Below are positions 30,723 through 30,741 of a stretch of DNA of 30,741 bases, one piece after another; within the stretch, counting starts at the first letter, position 1, and each line of letters begins with the position of its first letter. A program made the translations under genes and the position numbers. Origin of the DNA: Prevotellaceae bacterium (GTDB lineage: Bacteria > Bacteroidota > Bacteroidia > Bacteroidales > Bacteroidaceae); assembly GCA_015257125.1 (NCBI GenBank), contig JABZKU010000026.1:1-30741 (forward strand), given 5' to 3'. The notes under the pieces are model-generated. The model saw only the letters and a program-made list of their open reading frames with translations, was not told where the DNA came from and made no database searches.

Positions 30723-30741
30723 CACACACCTCCTTTTATGG

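Overview
The window looks like a Bacteroidales chromosome (Bacteroidota; Prevotellaceae or Porphyromonadaceae grade). The evidence is repeated promoters of the Bacteroidota type (TTG, about 17-20 nt, TAnnTTTG) in front of tRNAs and genes, a BspA-type leucine-rich surface protein, a PorW/SprE-like TPR lipoprotein, paired DUF4230 proteins, a C11 clostripain-like lipoprotein, a type I asparaginase and a Bacteroidota-type HflX. The core is GC-rich. The last 4 kb is visibly more AT-rich and has an accessory character.

Layout. 1-695 (minus): 5' part of a BspA-like gene running off the left edge, with 78-bp tandem repeats. 714-1797: non-coding, holding repeat element A. 1798-1871: tRNA-His. 1979-2524 (minus): lipoprotein. 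2635-5664 (plus): two DUF4230 genes and a C11 peptidase, tightly packed. 5728-12361 (plus): DedA protein, AroA, a small Cys-motif membrane protein, a metal-type ABC permease and the PorW/SprE-like lipoprotein, closed by a strong terminator. 12550-13662 (minus): polyprenyl-phosphate sugar-1-phosphate transferase. 13663-14795: non-coding, with element B and promoters on both sides. 14796-16025 (plus): probable outer-membrane protein, convergent with a YitT-family protein across a shared terminator. Then tRNA-Leu.

24867 down to 17532 (minus) is one long tightly spaced gene string: type I asparaginase, periplasmic binding protein, FecCD permease, SurE, LpxB, PyrE, a SRPBCC-like protein and a CxxC/CxxC lipoprotein. 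HflX is divergent at 25117-26475.

26600-30741 is an accessory island. It holds an Imm42-like putative immunity gene, a transposase remnant, element C, a tiny coupled ORF, a putative immunity gene with a truncated paralogue beside it, a beta-propeller-like protein, and a ~125-bp direct repeat that ends two unrelated reading frames at the same stop codon. It reads like an array of orphan immunity genes; no toxin gene is visible.

The most unusual signal is a family of three intergenic elements (A 1012-1412, B 14224-14628, C 27819-28085). They share terminal inverted repeats made of a CG-alternating palindrome, a T-rich stretch and GCCTTCACC motifs, with GGTGAAGGC/GCCTTCACC hairpins inside. They carry no convincing gene and resemble a MITE- or REPIN-like family.
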